Below are positions 42,904 to 51,534 of a stretch of DNA of 64,000 nt, piece by piece (the first letter of the stretch is position 1; the number at the start of each line of letters is the position of its first letter). Location: contig CAWBXD010000013.1 of the NCBI GenBank assembly GCA_963792705.1, forward strand, positions 186,001 to 250,000. The letters are read 5' to 3'. The DNA comes from JBBQVS01 sp963792705 (GTDB lineage Bacteria > Chloroflexota > Ktedonobacteria > Ktedonobacterales > Ktedonobacteraceae). The notes beneath the pieces were generated by a model. It searched no databases. It was not told the DNA's origin and was given only the letters and a program-made list of their open reading frames with translations. Position numbers and translations under genes: made by a program.

Positions 42904-44046
42904 ATGATTCAGATAGAAACAACACAAAAGAAGACAAAAACAGACCTGCTGGCACTGACACTACCACAACTACAGGAATGGTTGGTTGAACGTGGGGAGG
43001 CAGCATTTCGCGCGAAACAAGTCTATAGCTGGCTCTTTCAGCATCTCGTGACGGATTTCGCCCAGATGACAAACATTCCGCTTGCACTACGTACCCGTCT
43101 AGCGGAAGAGGCAAGCATTGGACCGATGATTGTGCGGAGCGAACAGCATTCAAAGGATGACCGCACACGAAAAATTTTACTAGAACTTGCTGATGGCAAG
43201 CTTGTCGAGTCGGTTCTGATGCTCTATCCCGCCATTGGCGAGAGTAGTCCACGCGCAACCGTATGTGTATCTAGTCAGGCTGGTTGTGCGTATGGCTGTA
43301 CCTTCTGTGCTACGGGCCAGATGGGTTTTGACCGTCATCTTAGTTCGGGCGAGATTGTGGCGCAGGTTCTCTACTTTGCGCGACAACTACGCGAGGCACC
43401 GTGGAGTGCTGCTGGCTTGCCAGGGAGCACTCCAATTGACCATATCACTAATATTGTCCTAATGGGTATGGGCGAACCACTGCATAACTATGACAACGTG
43501 TTACAGGCACTTCGCATTCTCAATAGCGCGGCAGGTTTCAATCTTGGGGCGCGTCACATGACCGTCTCTACCGTTGGACTCGTACCTGCTATTCGCAAAC
43601 TAAGTCAGGAGCAACTACAGGTCAACCTTGCAATCTCGCTTCACGCTCCTACAGATGAATTGCGTAGCCAGACGATGCCTGTCAATCGCAAATACCCACT
43701 GCACGAATTGCTTGAGGCATGTAAGGATTATATCGCCGCCACCAAGCGGCAAGTCACCTTCGAGTACGTGCTATTGAGTGGTGTAAATGATACGCCGATG
43801 CATGCACAGCAACTTGCCGACCTGCTGGGACCGCTTAAGCAGTTCGCACACGTCAACTGTATCCCAGTCAACGCGACCTCTGCCAGCTTTCGTACTCCTG
43901 GCCCTGAGTCTATCCGCGCCTTCCGCAACGCGTTATATGAACGCAACATCAGCAATAGTGTTCGTGCGGAACGTGGCGACGATATCGCGGCCGCCTGTGG
44001 ACAACTCCGTACTCGCTTCGAGTCCAGCAAAAAGGCTTCTGTTTAA
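42904..44046 (+). CDS. rlmN: Dual-specificity 23S rRNA/tRNA adenine-C2 methyltransferase RlmN
   Basis: A 380-residue radical-SAM methylase that modifies A2503 of 23S rRNA and A37 of tRNAs. The iron-sulfur cysteines are C128, C132 and C135 (GCAYGCTFCATGQMGF); the GMGEPLHNYDNV motif near 195 and the C-terminal Cys in ERGDDIAAACGQL, which forms the covalent intermediate, are present. AAGG precedes the ATG. It ends in a strong terminator shared with rpmB. Confidence 0.95.
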   Translation: MIQIETTQKKTKTDLLALTLPQLQEWLVERGEAAFRAKQVYSWLFQHLVTDFAQMTNIPLALRTRLAEEASIGPMIVRSEQHSKDDRTRKILLELADGKLVESVLMLYPAIGESSPRATVCVSSQAGCAYGCTFCATGQMGFDRHLSSGEIVAQVLYFARQLREAPWSAAGLPGSTPIDHITNIVLMGMGEPLHNYDNVLQALRILNSAAGFNLGARHMTVSTVGLVPAIRKLSQEQLQVNLAISLHAPTDELRSQTMPVNRKYPLHELLEACKDYIAATKRQVTFEYVLLSGVNDTPMHAQQLADLLGPLKQFAHVNCIPVNATSASFRTPGPESIRAFRNALYERNISNSVRAERGDDIAAACGQLRTRFESSKKASV

Positions 44047-44047
44047 A

Positions 44048-44106
44048 TTAAAACAAAAAGATGCTCATACCTTGCCAAGCAGGGTATGAGCATCTTTTTG
44101 TTTTAA
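44048..44106. terminator. Bidirectional terminator between rlmN and rpmB
   Basis: TTAAAACAAAAAGATGCTCATACC pairs with its complement on the right around TTGCCAAGCAG; the right arm ends in a T-rich tract on the plus strand and A-rich on the left gives the reverse tract. Confidence 0.85.
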
Positions 44107-44108
44107 AC

Positions 44109-44306
44109 TTATCTCTCTTTAGGTAGTTTTGTCATGGTACGCATACAACGCGTGCAGATATTCACGGTTTTATGTGTCCCATTTACCTCGATACGGCGGC
44201 GTTGTACGTTCAGTACAAAGCGACGACGTGTGCGATGCTGCGAGTGTGGCACGTTATTGCCATACATTGGCTTACGCTCGCAAATTTCACAACGACCTGC
44301 TGCCAT
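44109..44306 (-). CDS. rpmB: 50S ribosomal protein L28
   Basis: A 65-residue L28 of the zinc-binding (C+) type: Cys pairs C6/C9 (CEIC) and C51/C54 (CTRC), with the family motifs YGNNVPHSQHRTRRRF and PNVQRRRI-like LNVQRRRIEVNG. AAAGAGAGG stands before the ATG. It is divergent from the Asp23 gene, a conserved order in Gram-positives and relatives. Confidence 0.95.
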   Translation of the reverse strand: MAAGRCEICERKPMYGNNVPHSQHRTRRRFVLNVQRRRIEVNGTHKTVNICTRCMRTMTKLPKER

Positions 44307-44494
44307 TTTGCAAATCCTCTCTTTACTTGACTATCAGCAGGGCCTGTGGTATTTTCAATCTCAGATAAAAGAACCCAACATTATGCCAATACCTATGACC
44401 CAGTACACATTCTAGCTCGTTGTGCGAGTATAACGCATATTGGGCAATTTGGCAAGAGTATACAAAGCAAAGAAAAAGTTGAGAAGACACCTAT

Positions 44495-44875
44495 ATGCCA
44501 AAATCGTCAGTTATAAAACCGCAGCATGGTGTGCGCCCTTTGGGGAAAATAGAAGTTCTGCCAAACGCTATTCACAGTATCGCGGCCCAGGTAGTGTGCG
44601 AATGCTATGGAGTTGTGGGCATTGCGTCGCCACGTCTGCGTAATGGACAAGCGGTCCTGTTGGCGGATGAGCAGAGCAATCAAGGTGTGCAAGTGCAGAT
44701 GCTAAACGACCAGATCATTCTTGAGGTGTATGTCGTCCTGGAATATGGGCTACGCATATCGGAGATCGCACACAATATTATGAGTGGCGTCAAATACTCG
44801 ACGGAAAAGATGTTGGGCGTACCCGTAGCCCAGGTAAATGTCAATGTGCAGGGATTGCGGCAAGAAAAGAAATAG
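44495..44875 (+). CDS. Asp23/Gls24 family protein
   Basis: A 126-residue protein of the Asp23 (DUF322) family, recognised by the segments LPNAIHSIAAQVVCECYGVVGIA, ILEVYVVLEYGLRISEIAHNIM and KYSTEKMLGVPVAQVNVNVQGL. The rpmB-asp23-fakA-degV order is a common neighbourhood in Firmicutes and related bacteria; members often associate with the membrane envelope. AGAAGACACC precedes the ATG. It precedes fakA by 14 bases. Confidence 0.88.
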   Translation: MPKSSVIKPQHGVRPLGKIEVLPNAIHSIAAQVVCECYGVVGIASPRLRNGQAVLLADEQSNQGVQVQMLNDQIILEVYVVLEYGLRISEIAHNIMSGVKYSTEKMLGVPVAQVNVNVQGLRQEKK

Positions 44876-44889
44876 GACAAGGAATCATC

Positions 44890-46590
44890 ATGCAGGAACA
44901 GTCGGCTCGCGCCACACTACGCCAACGGCCTCGACGCATCAGCGTTTTTGACGGTCAGGACCTCAGAAAGGCCATTGTAGCAGGTGCCGAGTGGTTAGAA
45001 GAGCACCGTGAGGTTATCAACGCACTCAATGTATTTCCCGTACCCGACGGTGATACCGGCTCAAATATGTCTGCAACCATGCAGGCCGCTGTACGCGATA
45101 TCAAGACAAGTAGCGAGTCGCTAGCAGGTGTGGTTGCTGCAAAGATAGCACATGGTGCGCTATTGGGAGCGCGTGGCAACTCTGGCGTTATTCTCTCACA
45201 AATTTTGCGCGGTCTGGCACAAGGGCTTGATAAGAAAGGTACCTTTACCGCAACCGATCTCGCCAACGCGTTTCAAGAGGCTTCACGTTTAGCCTATCGT
45301 GCCGTCATCAAACCGGTTGAGGGAACAATTCTTACTGTTGTGCGCGAAACGGCAGAGGCGGCGAAACGAAGTGCGGAACGCGGCGATGACCTGGTTGGCT
45401 TGATGCAAGAGGCAGTTCTCGCGGCGCGCCTATCGGTGGCACGTACACCCGACCTGCTGCCCACTTTGAAGCAAGCTGGCGTGGTTGACTCAGGCGGGCA
45501 AGGCTTTTGCACTATCCTAGAGGGCATCTGGCGTTATATTCGCGGCGAGGCTGGTGGTAGTACTGCTACGATTACACTGCCCGAAGCTCCTGTGCAAACA
45601 CCCTCTGAAACGCATCAGAAAAAGGGTCGCGTCACAGTTGAAGAGGAATTTGGCTATGAGGTTGTGTTCCTGCTCTATGGCTCTAACCTGGATATGGAAG
45701 CCATTCGTCAATCAATTCTTGACATGGGAGGCGTCTCAACCGTTGTCGCAGGCGATGAGAAGATACTCAAGGTCCACACGCATACAGCAACACCAGGAAA
45801 AATTCTTGATTATGGTGTGAGTCTTGGCAGTTTGATGGATATCAACATCGAGAATCTGCAAGCCCAAAGTCTTACCTACGCTGCTGAAAGCGAGGCTGAA
45901 CACGCCGATGATGCATTTGAAGAGGTGAAAACACTTCCTATTGCCACGGTCGCAGTCGTCTCCGGCATAGGCTTTGAGCATGTTTTCCATGAGCTAGGGG
46001 TCAACGCCATCGTCTCCGGTGGACAAACCATGAATCCGAGTATCGAGGAACTGCTGGCAGCAGTCGAAGCGGCACCTGCCGAAAAAGTTATTATTCTGCC
46101 AAACAACGGGAATGTTATTCTCAGCGCGCAGCAGGTTGTGAGTCTTACCAAAAAAGAGGTTTTTGTCGTTCCGAGCGATACCCTACCACAAGGGATAGCC
46201 GCGCTTTTGAGCTTCAATTTTGATGCCGACTTCACAACGAATTGTCAGGCCATGACGGAAGCGGCGCAACATATACAAACGGCGGAAATCACGACCGCCG
46301 TGCGTACCGTGCAGATTGGCGGTGTGCGTGTGCGTGAAGGCGATTATATTGGATTGATTAATGGCAATCTAACTGTCGCGGGCCAGCACATGGAGGATGT
46401 TATCCAGGACACGTTGCAAAGAATGGGCTTGGATACATATGAGATCGTCACGCTCTATTATGGAGAAGATATCACGGTTGACGAGGCACAGCAGACCGCA
46501 CAACGTATCAAACAGCACTATTCACAACTCGAAATTGAAGTGGTCAACGGTGGACAACCGTATTATGCCTACATCGTTTCGGCAGAATAA
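44890..46590 (+). CDS. fakA: Fatty acid kinase ATP-binding subunit FakA (DhaL/YloV)
   Basis: A 566-residue protein with an N-terminal DhaL/DAK2 kinase domain (residues 20-215): VFPVPDGDTGSNMSATM, whose aspartates bind two magnesium ions, HGALLGARGNSGVILSQ, and VVDSGGQGFC. The middle and C-terminal thirds are the YloV domains (ENLQAQ, IIILPNNGNVILSAQQV, YYGEDI). FakA phosphorylates fatty acids held by a FakB partner; the DegV gene 28 bases downstream is the obvious partner. This pathway lets imported fatty acids enter phospholipid synthesis, complementing the beta-oxidation and acc/fab genes nearby. Confidence 0.92.
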   Translation: MQEQSARATLRQRPRRISVFDGQDLRKAIVAGAEWLEEHREVINALNVFPVPDGDTGSNMSATMQAAVRDIKTSSESLAGVVAAKIAHGALLGARGNSGVILSQILRGLAQGLDKKGTFTATDLANAFQEASRLAYRAVIKPVEGTILTVVRETAEAAKRSAERGDDLVGLMQEAVLAARLSVARTPDLLPTLKQAGVVDSGGQGFCTILEGIWRYIRGEAGGSTATITLPEAPVQTPSETHQKKGRVTVEEEFGYEVVFLLYGSNLDMEAIRQSILDMGGVSTVVAGDEKILKVHTHTATPGKILDYGVSLGSLMDINIENLQAQSLTYAAESEAEHADDAFEEVKTLPIATVAVVSGIGFEHVFHELGVNAIVSGGQTMNPSIEELLAAVEAAPAEKVIILPNNGNVILSAQQVVSLTKKEVFVVPSDTLPQGIAALLSFNFDADFTTNCQAMTEAAQHIQTAEITTAVRTVQIGGVRVREGDYIGLINGNLTVAGQHMEDVIQDTLQRMGLDTYEIVTLYYGEDITVDEAQQTAQRIKQHYSQLEIEVVNGGQPYYAYIVSAE

Positions 46591-46618
46591 ATGTTTACAA
46601 TAGAGGAGAACCGAGAAC

Positions 46619-47467
46619 ATGGCTGTTCGCATTCTTACAGATAGCACCGCAGATATCGCGCCAACGTTGGCCGACTCACTTGGTATCACCGTTGTTCCGC
46701 TCACGGTGTTCTTTGGCGAAGAAGCCTATCTTGACAATATAGACATCGATACTGCGACCTTCTTTCATAAACTGCAAACCAGCAAAGTGCTCCCAAAAAC
46801 TTCACAACCCCCACCAGGGAAGTTTCAAGAGGCGTTCATTCGTCTCATTCAAGAAGGTGCTGATGGAATCGTCGCTATCCTGCTATCAGCAAAGTTGAGT
46901 GGTACGTATCAGTCGGCGTGTACCGCACGTGATGCGTTGCCAGAAGAGTATAAGCACGTGCCGATTGAAATTATCGACTCTGAGAATGTCAGCGTAGGCA
47001 TTGCATACACGGTCATGCAAGCGGTGGAAGAGGCCAAGCAAGGCGCGTCACTTGAAACAATTAAAGAACATGCTATTGACCGTCTTGCAAGAACGCGCAT
47101 CCTGTTCGCGTTGGACACGCTAGAATATCTTAGCAAAGGTGGGCGTATTGGCGGTGCTACTGCGTTAGTTGGCAATATTCTTAGTATCAAGCCAATTCTT
47201 TCCTTTAAAGACGGTCTCGTCGTTCCAATTGAGCGACCTCGTACTCGCACAAAAGCCTTCGCACGTATCGCTCAGTTGGTAGCGGAAGCAGGTCCGCTCG
47301 AAGGTGCCATTCTTGTAGAGTCGGATCAGGAGGTTGGGCAACAGCTCCTGAACGTTCTTACACCCGTTTACAAAGGCGAGTTGCCACGCAACAACTTCGG
47401 GGCCGTCATTGGTACGTATAGTGGCCCCCATGTGGCAGGTGTCGCATATGTGACAGCTAAAAAGTAG
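46619..47467 (+). CDS. DegV family fatty-acid-binding protein (FakB-like)
   Basis: A 282-residue DegV protein: VRILTDSTADIAPTLADSLG start, TSQPPPGKFQEAF, the LSAKLSGTYQSA motif holding the fatty-acid carboxylate (SGT), SENVSVG and YLSKGGRIGGATALVGNILSIKPIL. This is the FakB role of presenting acyl chains to FakA. AGAGGAG precedes the ATG. Only one FakB is visible here; many species have several. Confidence 0.92.
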   Translation: MAVRILTDSTADIAPTLADSLGITVVPLTVFFGEEAYLDNIDIDTATFFHKLQTSKVLPKTSQPPPGKFQEAFIRLIQEGADGIVAILLSAKLSGTYQSACTARDALPEEYKHVPIEIIDSENVSVGIAYTVMQAVEEAKQGASLETIKEHAIDRLARTRILFALDTLEYLSKGGRIGGATALVGNILSIKPILSFKDGLVVPIERPRTRTKAFARIAQLVAEAGPLEGAILVESDQEVGQQLLNVLTPVYKGELPRNNFGAVIGTYSGPHVAGVAYVTAKK

Positions 47468-47525
47468 TTCTTGGAAATGCATAGAAGATAGAGGAGAGTT
47501 CCCTTTCTATCGCATGCTTAATAAA

Positions 47526-47591
47526 TAGTTCGTACAACAAACATGCTGGCAAAACAATCTTGTTTTGCCAGCATGTTTGTTGTACGAACTA
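47526..47591. terminator. Perfect 32-base palindrome with a 2-base loop
   Basis: TAGTTCGTACAACAAACATG and following (47526-47557) exactly complements 47560-47591. Lies between the convergent DegV and CHRD genes. The longest perfect arm in the window. Confidence 0.85.
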
Positions 47592-47595
47592 CTTT

Positions 47596-48438
47596 TTAGT
47601 TGTCACGTGCAACGTTACCACAGAGAATTGGATCATAACCTGTTTGCGTGGAAAGATTAGTAGAAAAATGAACATTGACATCCCAACCGTAAGCTGGAAT
47701 GGAGTCAACGTCTTTGAAGGTCACGGTCTTATCTGCTACGCCTTTTCCATTCGCTACAAGTGGTGACAGATCGTATAACACCTGCTTTGTATAGAAACAG
47801 TCGCCAGCATGCACATGTGCCGCATGCTTACTGTAAGGTGCGAGGTTAGTTACCATGATGTGTACTGTCAGCTTGCCATCTTTAAGGCTCAAAGTTGTGA
47901 AGCCAAACGAATGCTGATTTGGGTCCGGTGTAGAGCCAAGTGCGGTTAATACATCAGATGCTTTGTCCGGGTTAGAGACAACGCCACAGGAAATCGCGTA
48001 GGCTTGTTGTGGTGTGTTCATGGTAGGACCGTTATGCACGTTGATATACCAGCCTGTTGTAGGAATACCAGGAGTGGAAAGATGAACAACCGTAGTGACA
48101 GATGCTTGCCCCTTTTCATTGGCAACAACATTTTTCAATGGGTAGAGAATAGCTCCATTGCTAGCACAACTATTGCCAGCATGAATGTGCGCGGGATGGG
48201 TGCTGTTTGGTGCGAGACCAGTTAATGAGATTGATATTGTCAACTCTTGACCATATGAACCTACATGAAGTTCTGCGGTACCAGTTGGTGTGTGTTGCAA
48301 ATTAGCACGCGCTGTTACCGTGCTTGTTGCAAACACATTTGTCGCTGTCGCTCCTCCACTTATGAGTAAAAACAAGACAGAGATGCTTGCAATACTAATT
48401 TGGAGAATACGCGAGTATGCGAAAAACCCCTTACGCAT
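47596..48438 (-). CDS. Secreted protein with two CHRD-like domains
   Basis: A 280-residue exported protein: signal peptide with core LQISIASISVLFLLISGGA, cleavage probably near VFA. Two repeats of about 110 residues follow, each with an HxHxG element (HPAHIHAGNSCASNG and HAAHVHAGDCFYTK) and a closing WYINVHNGP / WDVNVHFS segment, resembling CHRD or Cu/Zn-superoxide-dismutase-like domains. The metal ligands of a true SOD are not complete. Probably an extracellular structural protein; no enzymatic claim. Confidence 0.7.
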   Translation of the reverse strand: MRKGFFAYSRILQISIASISVLFLLISGGATATNVFATSTVTARANLQHTPTGTAELHVGSYGQELTISISLTGLAPNSTHPAHIHAGNSCASNGAILYPLKNVVANEKGQASVTTVVHLSTPGIPTTGWYINVHNGPTMNTPQQAYAISCGVVSNPDKASDVLTALGSTPDPNQHSFGFTTLSLKDGKLTVHIMVTNLAPYSKHAAHVHAGDCFYTKQVLYDLSPLVANGKGVADKTVTFKDVDSIPAYGWDVNVHFSTNLSTQTGYDPILCGNVARDN

Positions 48439-48550
48439 GTTTGTTCTTCCCTTTGCTATACAAAACTAGTTACATAATACGTTTATTATGCGTATGTATC
48501 GTAGCCTTAGGCGAGGAACATAAACAAGTTAAGTAGATTAAAATTCACTT

Positions 48551-48623
48551 AGAAATATATAAAGAGTGAACAGTGATACAAAGATGTGGTTTCTCATCAC
48601 TGTTCACTCTTTAATATATTTCT
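48551..48623. repeat. Palindrome between divergent genes
   Basis: AGAAATATATAAAGAGTGAA and CAGTGAT pair with ATCACTG and the complement on the right (about 27 bases, one-base offset) around 18 bases. It lies in the divergent region upstream of both the CHRD gene and the transglycosylase gene. Confidence 0.75.
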
Positions 48624-48699
48624 CCACTTGTCATCCTCTTCTGGACTTGGTACAATGCCATCACCACTTTTTGTTGAGGACGCAGTAGAAGGATGCCCA

Positions 48700-49848
48700 A
48701 TGGATTCGACACTAACCAATAATGATACGACACATACTGTGCATGGACACTATAACCAGTATGGCGACTTGCTTCTTCCACATGGGCAACTGCATATGCC
48801 GTTTTTTATGCCCGACGCTACACAGGGTGTTGTGCGTTCGCTTGCCGCAACTGACCTCGTACAATGTGATATTCAAGCGGTAGTGATGAATACATTTCAC
48901 TTAATGCAACGCCCCGGTTCCTCAACCATTCACGCCCTTGGTGGTTTACATAAAATGAGTGGGTGGAGTAGCCCAATTGTGACCGACTCCGGTGGCTTCC
49001 AGGCATACTCGCTGATTCAGCAGAACGCGAAATTTGGCACGATGGATGATGACGGTATCACCTTCAAGCCGGAAAATTCCGACCGTAAGTTTCATTTGAC
49101 ACCAGAGAAGACGGTGCAACTGCAAGTCAGCTATGGCACAGATATTGTGATCTGCCTGGACGATTGTACTCATGTTGATGCGTCAATAGAGATACAAAAG
49201 GTGTCCGTGCAGCGTACAATCGCCTGGGCTAAACGCTGTAAACGCGAATTCGAGCGTTTGATGCAAGAGAAACGCTTGCCCAAAGAGCAACAGCCCTTGT
49301 TATTCGCGGTTGTGCAAGGGGGAGGCTCACATGAATTGCGGAAACATTGTGTTGAGGCACTGCTAGAAATTGGCTTTGATGGCTATGGTTATGGTGGCTG
49401 GCCTCTTGATACACAGGGAAAATTATTGACCGATATCATCACGTATACACGCGAATGTGTACCACCACAATTTCCTATGCACGCACTGGGTATCGGGCAT
49501 CCACAAAATGTTGTTGACTGCACACGTGTTGGCTACGGTATCTTTGATAGCGCGATGCCCACACGTGATGCTCGCCATGCACGACTATATACCTTTACTG
49601 GTGCAACGGGCTTGACGGATAAATGGTTGGCCTATGTCTATGCCAACGACGATAAACATATCAAAAACGATAAGCCAGTTTCCTCCTATTGCGATTGTCT
49701 CTGCTGCACACACTATTCGCTCGGCTATCTACATCACCTTTTCAAGATCAACGATACGCTATTCTTTCGCCTTGCGACCATGCACAACCTACGCTTCATG
49801 ACCATGCTTACACAACGCTTAAGAGAAGAGTACTATGCAGGTCGATGA
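48700..49848 (+). CDS. Divergent tRNA-guanine transglycosylase-like protein
   Basis: About 382 residues of the TGT TIM-barrel family, which exchange guanine for a 7-deazaguanine. Kept: TDSGGFQAYSL (active-site Asp near 95), the nucleophile region FDSAMPTRDARHARLYTF near 283, and the zinc site CDCLCCTHYSLGYLHHL (CxCxxC plus His). Changed: the substrate loop, normally GGLAVGE, reads GGWPLDT. This suggests an altered base substrate or target. ATG 48700 has AAGGA six bases before it; the frame is open to 48586 and ATG 48655 is possible. Its end overlaps the rRNA methyltransferase gene by 14 bases. Confidence 0.85.
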   Translation: MDSTLTNNDTTHTVHGHYNQYGDLLLPHGQLHMPFFMPDATQGVVRSLAATDLVQCDIQAVVMNTFHLMQRPGSSTIHALGGLHKMSGWSSPIVTDSGGFQAYSLIQQNAKFGTMDDDGITFKPENSDRKFHLTPEKTVQLQVSYGTDIVICLDDCTHVDASIEIQKVSVQRTIAWAKRCKREFERLMQEKRLPKEQQPLLFAVVQGGGSHELRKHCVEALLEIGFDGYGYGGWPLDTQGKLLTDIITYTRECVPPQFPMHALGIGHPQNVVDCTRVGYGIFDSAMPTRDARHARLYTFTGATGLTDKWLAYVYANDDKHIKNDKPVSSYCDCLCCTHYSLGYLHHLFKINDTLFFRLATMHNLRFMTMLTQRLREEYYAGR

Positions 49849-50632
49849 AATAGTCGAGGCAGTGTTGAGCAGCGCGAACTATAAGTTCGTGTCCCCTGAT
49901 CTTGTACGTGGAGTCGCGTCACAGGAGGTTGCCAAAAGACGCACATTTAAAGAGGCATTGAAGGCAACCAAAAACAAATTGCATCAGGTTGGTGGTGCTT
50001 ACCTGGACGGGCGAGACGAGTATAGCTCGTGGCTCGCTTTGTTGCGTAATGCGGTCCAAACGGGCGACTCACAGCAGTTACGTGCGGCATGTATGCGTAT
50101 CATGAGCAATCATGCCTCAACGCGTGAACGATTGCCCATCCTTGACCAATTTTATACTCCGCTCCTCGCCGATCTTGGTCCTATACAGAGTGTGCTTGAC
50201 CTCGCGTGTGGCTTCAATCCACTTGCGCTACCCTGGTTTCCACTTGCCGAGGGTGGACAGTATTATGCCTACGATATCTATCAAGATGTGATGGAGTTTC
50301 TCGACCAATGGTTGCTTTTATTGCACGTTGATGGCCATGCCGATACATGGAATTTAGTACAATCTTGCCCAACGCAACAGGTTGATGTCGCGCTTGTTCT
50401 CAAAACACTCCCCTGTCTCGAACAGGTCGATAAACTCGCTGGACAAAGGTTGTTGAAGGCAATTTCCGCCAAACATATGCTGGTCTCGTTCCCACTTCAG
50501 AGTCTTGGTGGTAAAAGCAAAGGTATGGCAGCCTATTACGAGGAGCATTTCCTGCGCCTCGTCGCCGAGGAAACATGGGGCATACGTAAGGTTGTTTTCC
50601 CAACAGAACTGGTGTTTGTCGTTACAAAATAG
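49835..50632 (+). CDS. 16S rRNA m7G1405 methyltransferase of the Arm/FmrO family
   Basis: A 265-residue methylase matching aminoglycoside-resistance 16S rRNA (guanine1405-N7) enzymes. Motif I VLDLACGFNPLALPWFPL, the next SAM element YAYDIYQDVMEFL, VALVLKTLPCLEQ, and the family ending LVSFPLQSLGGKSKGMAAYY are all present, together with the N-terminal helical extension (residues 1-100, VRGVASQEVAKRRTFKEALKATKNKLHQVGGAYL). In known cases G1405 methylation blocks 4,6-linked deoxystreptamine aminoglycosides. Translation is coupled to the transglycosylase gene through a 14-base overlap. Confidence 0.9.
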   Translation: MQVDEIVEAVLSSANYKFVSPDLVRGVASQEVAKRRTFKEALKATKNKLHQVGGAYLDGRDEYSSWLALLRNAVQTGDSQQLRAACMRIMSNHASTRERLPILDQFYTPLLADLGPIQSVLDLACGFNPLALPWFPLAEGGQYYAYDIYQDVMEFLDQWLLLLHVDGHADTWNLVQSCPTQQVDVALVLKTLPCLEQVDKLAGQRLLKAISAKHMLVSFPLQSLGGKSKGMAAYYEEHFLRLVAEETWGIRKVVFPTELVFVVTK

Positions 50633-50763
50633 ACATAATATGTACAATCAAATCTATCTAGTTGCTTATAGCCTGTACTTTTGTTACAATGACGATACAA
50701 TATCTGTAGGGGTTCGATGTATCGCACCCTGGGCTGGTGAGTTGAAAGGTACGGTAGCAGCCT

Positions 50764-51534
50764 GTGTCAAAAGTTTATGCAATCGCCAATCAAAAAGGTG
50801 GGGTCGGAAAAACTACTACCTCTATTAATCTTGCTACGTATCTCGCGGCGGCGGGACGCAGAGTGTTGCTCGTCGATATGGACCCACAGGCGAATACCTC
50901 TAGCGGCATCGGCGCAGCTAAGCAAAAAAAAGAATATACTATTTATGATTTGATGGTACAAGAGCCTGAAGAGGTGACAATCTTTGACGTAATTGTCCCA
51001 TCAGTGAGACGCGAACTGGTGGTGGCACCGTGTACCGTTGACTTGGCAGGCGCGGAGATGGAATTGGTCGGGGCGATGGCACGTGAATTTCGTCTCAAAC
51101 AAGCACTTGAGCCAATCCGTAATCGCTGTGACTATATTATTATCGACTGTCCTCCCTCACTCGGTCTGCTCACAATCAACGCACTTGTAGCCGCTGATGC
51201 GCTTATTATCCCTATCCAATGTGAATATCTTGCGCTAGAGGGATTAAGCCAGTTACGCAATACGGTCAGCATCGTGAAGAATAAGCTCAATCCAGACCTG
51301 TATATTGCGGGCATCGTGATGACAATGTTTGACCCACGTACACGCCTAGCCAGCGATATTGTCAGAGAGGTACGTAACCACTTTCCCAATGAGGCATTTC
51401 AGACGATTATTAATCGTAACGTTCGCTTGAGCGAGGCCCCCAGTTTCGGGCAATCCATTCTGGACTATGATCCGACCTCGCCCGGTGCTCTGGCCTATCG
51501 TTCGCTCGCCGAGGAGGTAATGGCTCGTGGCTAA
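50764..51534 (+). CDS. parA: Chromosome-partitioning ATPase ParA/Soj
   Basis: A 256-residue P-loop ATPase with the deviant Walker A KGGVGKTTTS at 11-20, VDMDPQANTSSG near 39 and the Walker B IIIDCPPSLGLLT near 124. It acts with ParB to segregate the origin region. The start is GTG 50764. It overlaps parB by eight bases. The short N-terminus, lacking a helix-turn-helix, identifies the Soj chromosome type rather than plasmid P1 ParA. Confidence 0.95.
   Translation: MSKVYAIANQKGGVGKTTTSINLATYLAAAGRRVLLVDMDPQANTSSGIGAAKQKKEYTIYDLMVQEPEEVTIFDVIVPSVRRELVVAPCTVDLAGAEMELVGAMAREFRLKQALEPIRNRCDYIIIDCPPSLGLLTINALVAADALIIPIQCEYLALEGLSQLRNTVSIVKNKLNPDLYIAGIVMTMFDPRTRLASDIVREVRNHFPNEAFQTIINRNVRLSEAPSFGQSILDYDPTSPGALAYRSLAEEVMARG

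Noticed and set aside
48586..48699. N-terminal extension of the transglycosylase
   Set aside because: It runs through the palindrome and lacks family sequence; AAGGA precedes ATG 48700.
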